NCBI GenBank assembly: GCA_037389465.1
Contig: JAZARR010000212.1
Location: 124,001 to 188,000 of the forward strand
Direction of reading: 5' to 3'
Length of the DNA: 64,000 nucleotides
DNA from: Baylisascaris procyonis
Taxonomy: Eukaryota > Nematoda > Chromadorea > Rhabditida > Ascarididae
A model generated the notes under the pieces. That model was not told the origin of the DNA, searched no databases, and saw only the letters and a program-made list of their open reading frames with translations. The position numbers were made by a program, and so were the translations under genes. Positions 63,787 to 64,000 of the stretch are shown here, in pieces (within the stretch, counting starts at the first letter, position 1; the number at the start of each line of letters is the position of its first letter).

Positions 63787-64000
63787 CTGAAAAAGTTTCA
63801 CAGCGCTATTTTGCGATCTCTAAGTTTTGAAATATTCTAAACTTAACCTTTTCGATGTTACGTTTATTAATATCTCTTCATTCGAGGTATCATCGAATTA
63901 GGAAGTCAACTTTTTAGAAGAGCTATAAAACTGAAAAAAAAATAGTGTGGGTCCTCCATCAACACTTGCAGACACGAAAACCCCCCTAAATTGAAAGAAC
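63787..64000. other. Window edge upstream of the GPI-anchored protein gene's first visible exon
   Basis: Probably intron sequence, by the TTTTTCAG acceptor that ends it on the minus strand. I found no signal-peptide exon here. Confidence 0.4.

Noticed and set aside
1..64000. tRNA, rRNA, CRISPR arrays, prokaryotic operons or viral genes
   Set aside because: No tRNA B-box pairs, rRNA blocks, spaced direct repeats or viral polymerase/capsid motifs were seen by eye. The window is eukaryotic nuclear DNA. A tRNAscan and Infernal run would settle small RNAs.

Overview
This is nuclear DNA from a nematode. It is AT-rich and intron-dense. Nearly all intron 3' ends are short pyrimidine-AG (TTTCAG, TTTTAG, TTGCAG). 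Start codons lie 0-46 bases downstream of such an AG, which suggests spliced-leader addition or a short 5' UTR intron. Introns of several hundred bases to over 2 kb make a compact Caenorhabditis-like genome unlikely. A larger-genome, possibly parasitic, nematode fits better. There are no prokaryotic features.

Layout: five protein genes could be rebuilt exon by exon, using splice sites, reading-frame phase and conserved motifs. (1) 681-13653, minus: GlcNAc-transferase V (gly-2/MGAT5), with N-terminal Golgi anchor and complete C-terminus. (2) 13.7-20.3 kb: no convincing gene. (3) 20331-28980, minus: peptide:N-glycanase (png-1), ten exons, about 598 residues, with the nematode-type N-terminal thioredoxin domain and an intact Cys-His-Asp triad. 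(4) 31783-33271, plus: a small BLOC-1 subunit 5 (muted)-like gene, divergent from png-1. (5) 36378 to at least 46755, plus: nucleolar GTPase 2 (GNL2/ngp-1), a circularly permuted GTPase. (6) 52203-63786, minus: twelve exons of a secreted, cysteine-rich, GPI-anchored nematode protein, perhaps of the CPG4 family. Its signal peptide is probably off the right edge. Unassigned exon-like pieces lie at 50.0 and 51.5-51.8 kb.

The genes do not form one pathway. gly-2 (Golgi N-glycan branching) and png-1 (cytosolic N-glycan removal from misfolded proteins) both act on N-glycoproteins, ngp-1 serves 60S ribosome assembly, and the BLOC-1 subunit serves lysosome-related organelles. The window looks like ordinary conserved chromosome. 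As I recall, the C. elegans orthologs of gly-2, png-1 and ngp-1 are all on chromosome I. The most novel element is the GPI-anchored cysteine-rich protein.
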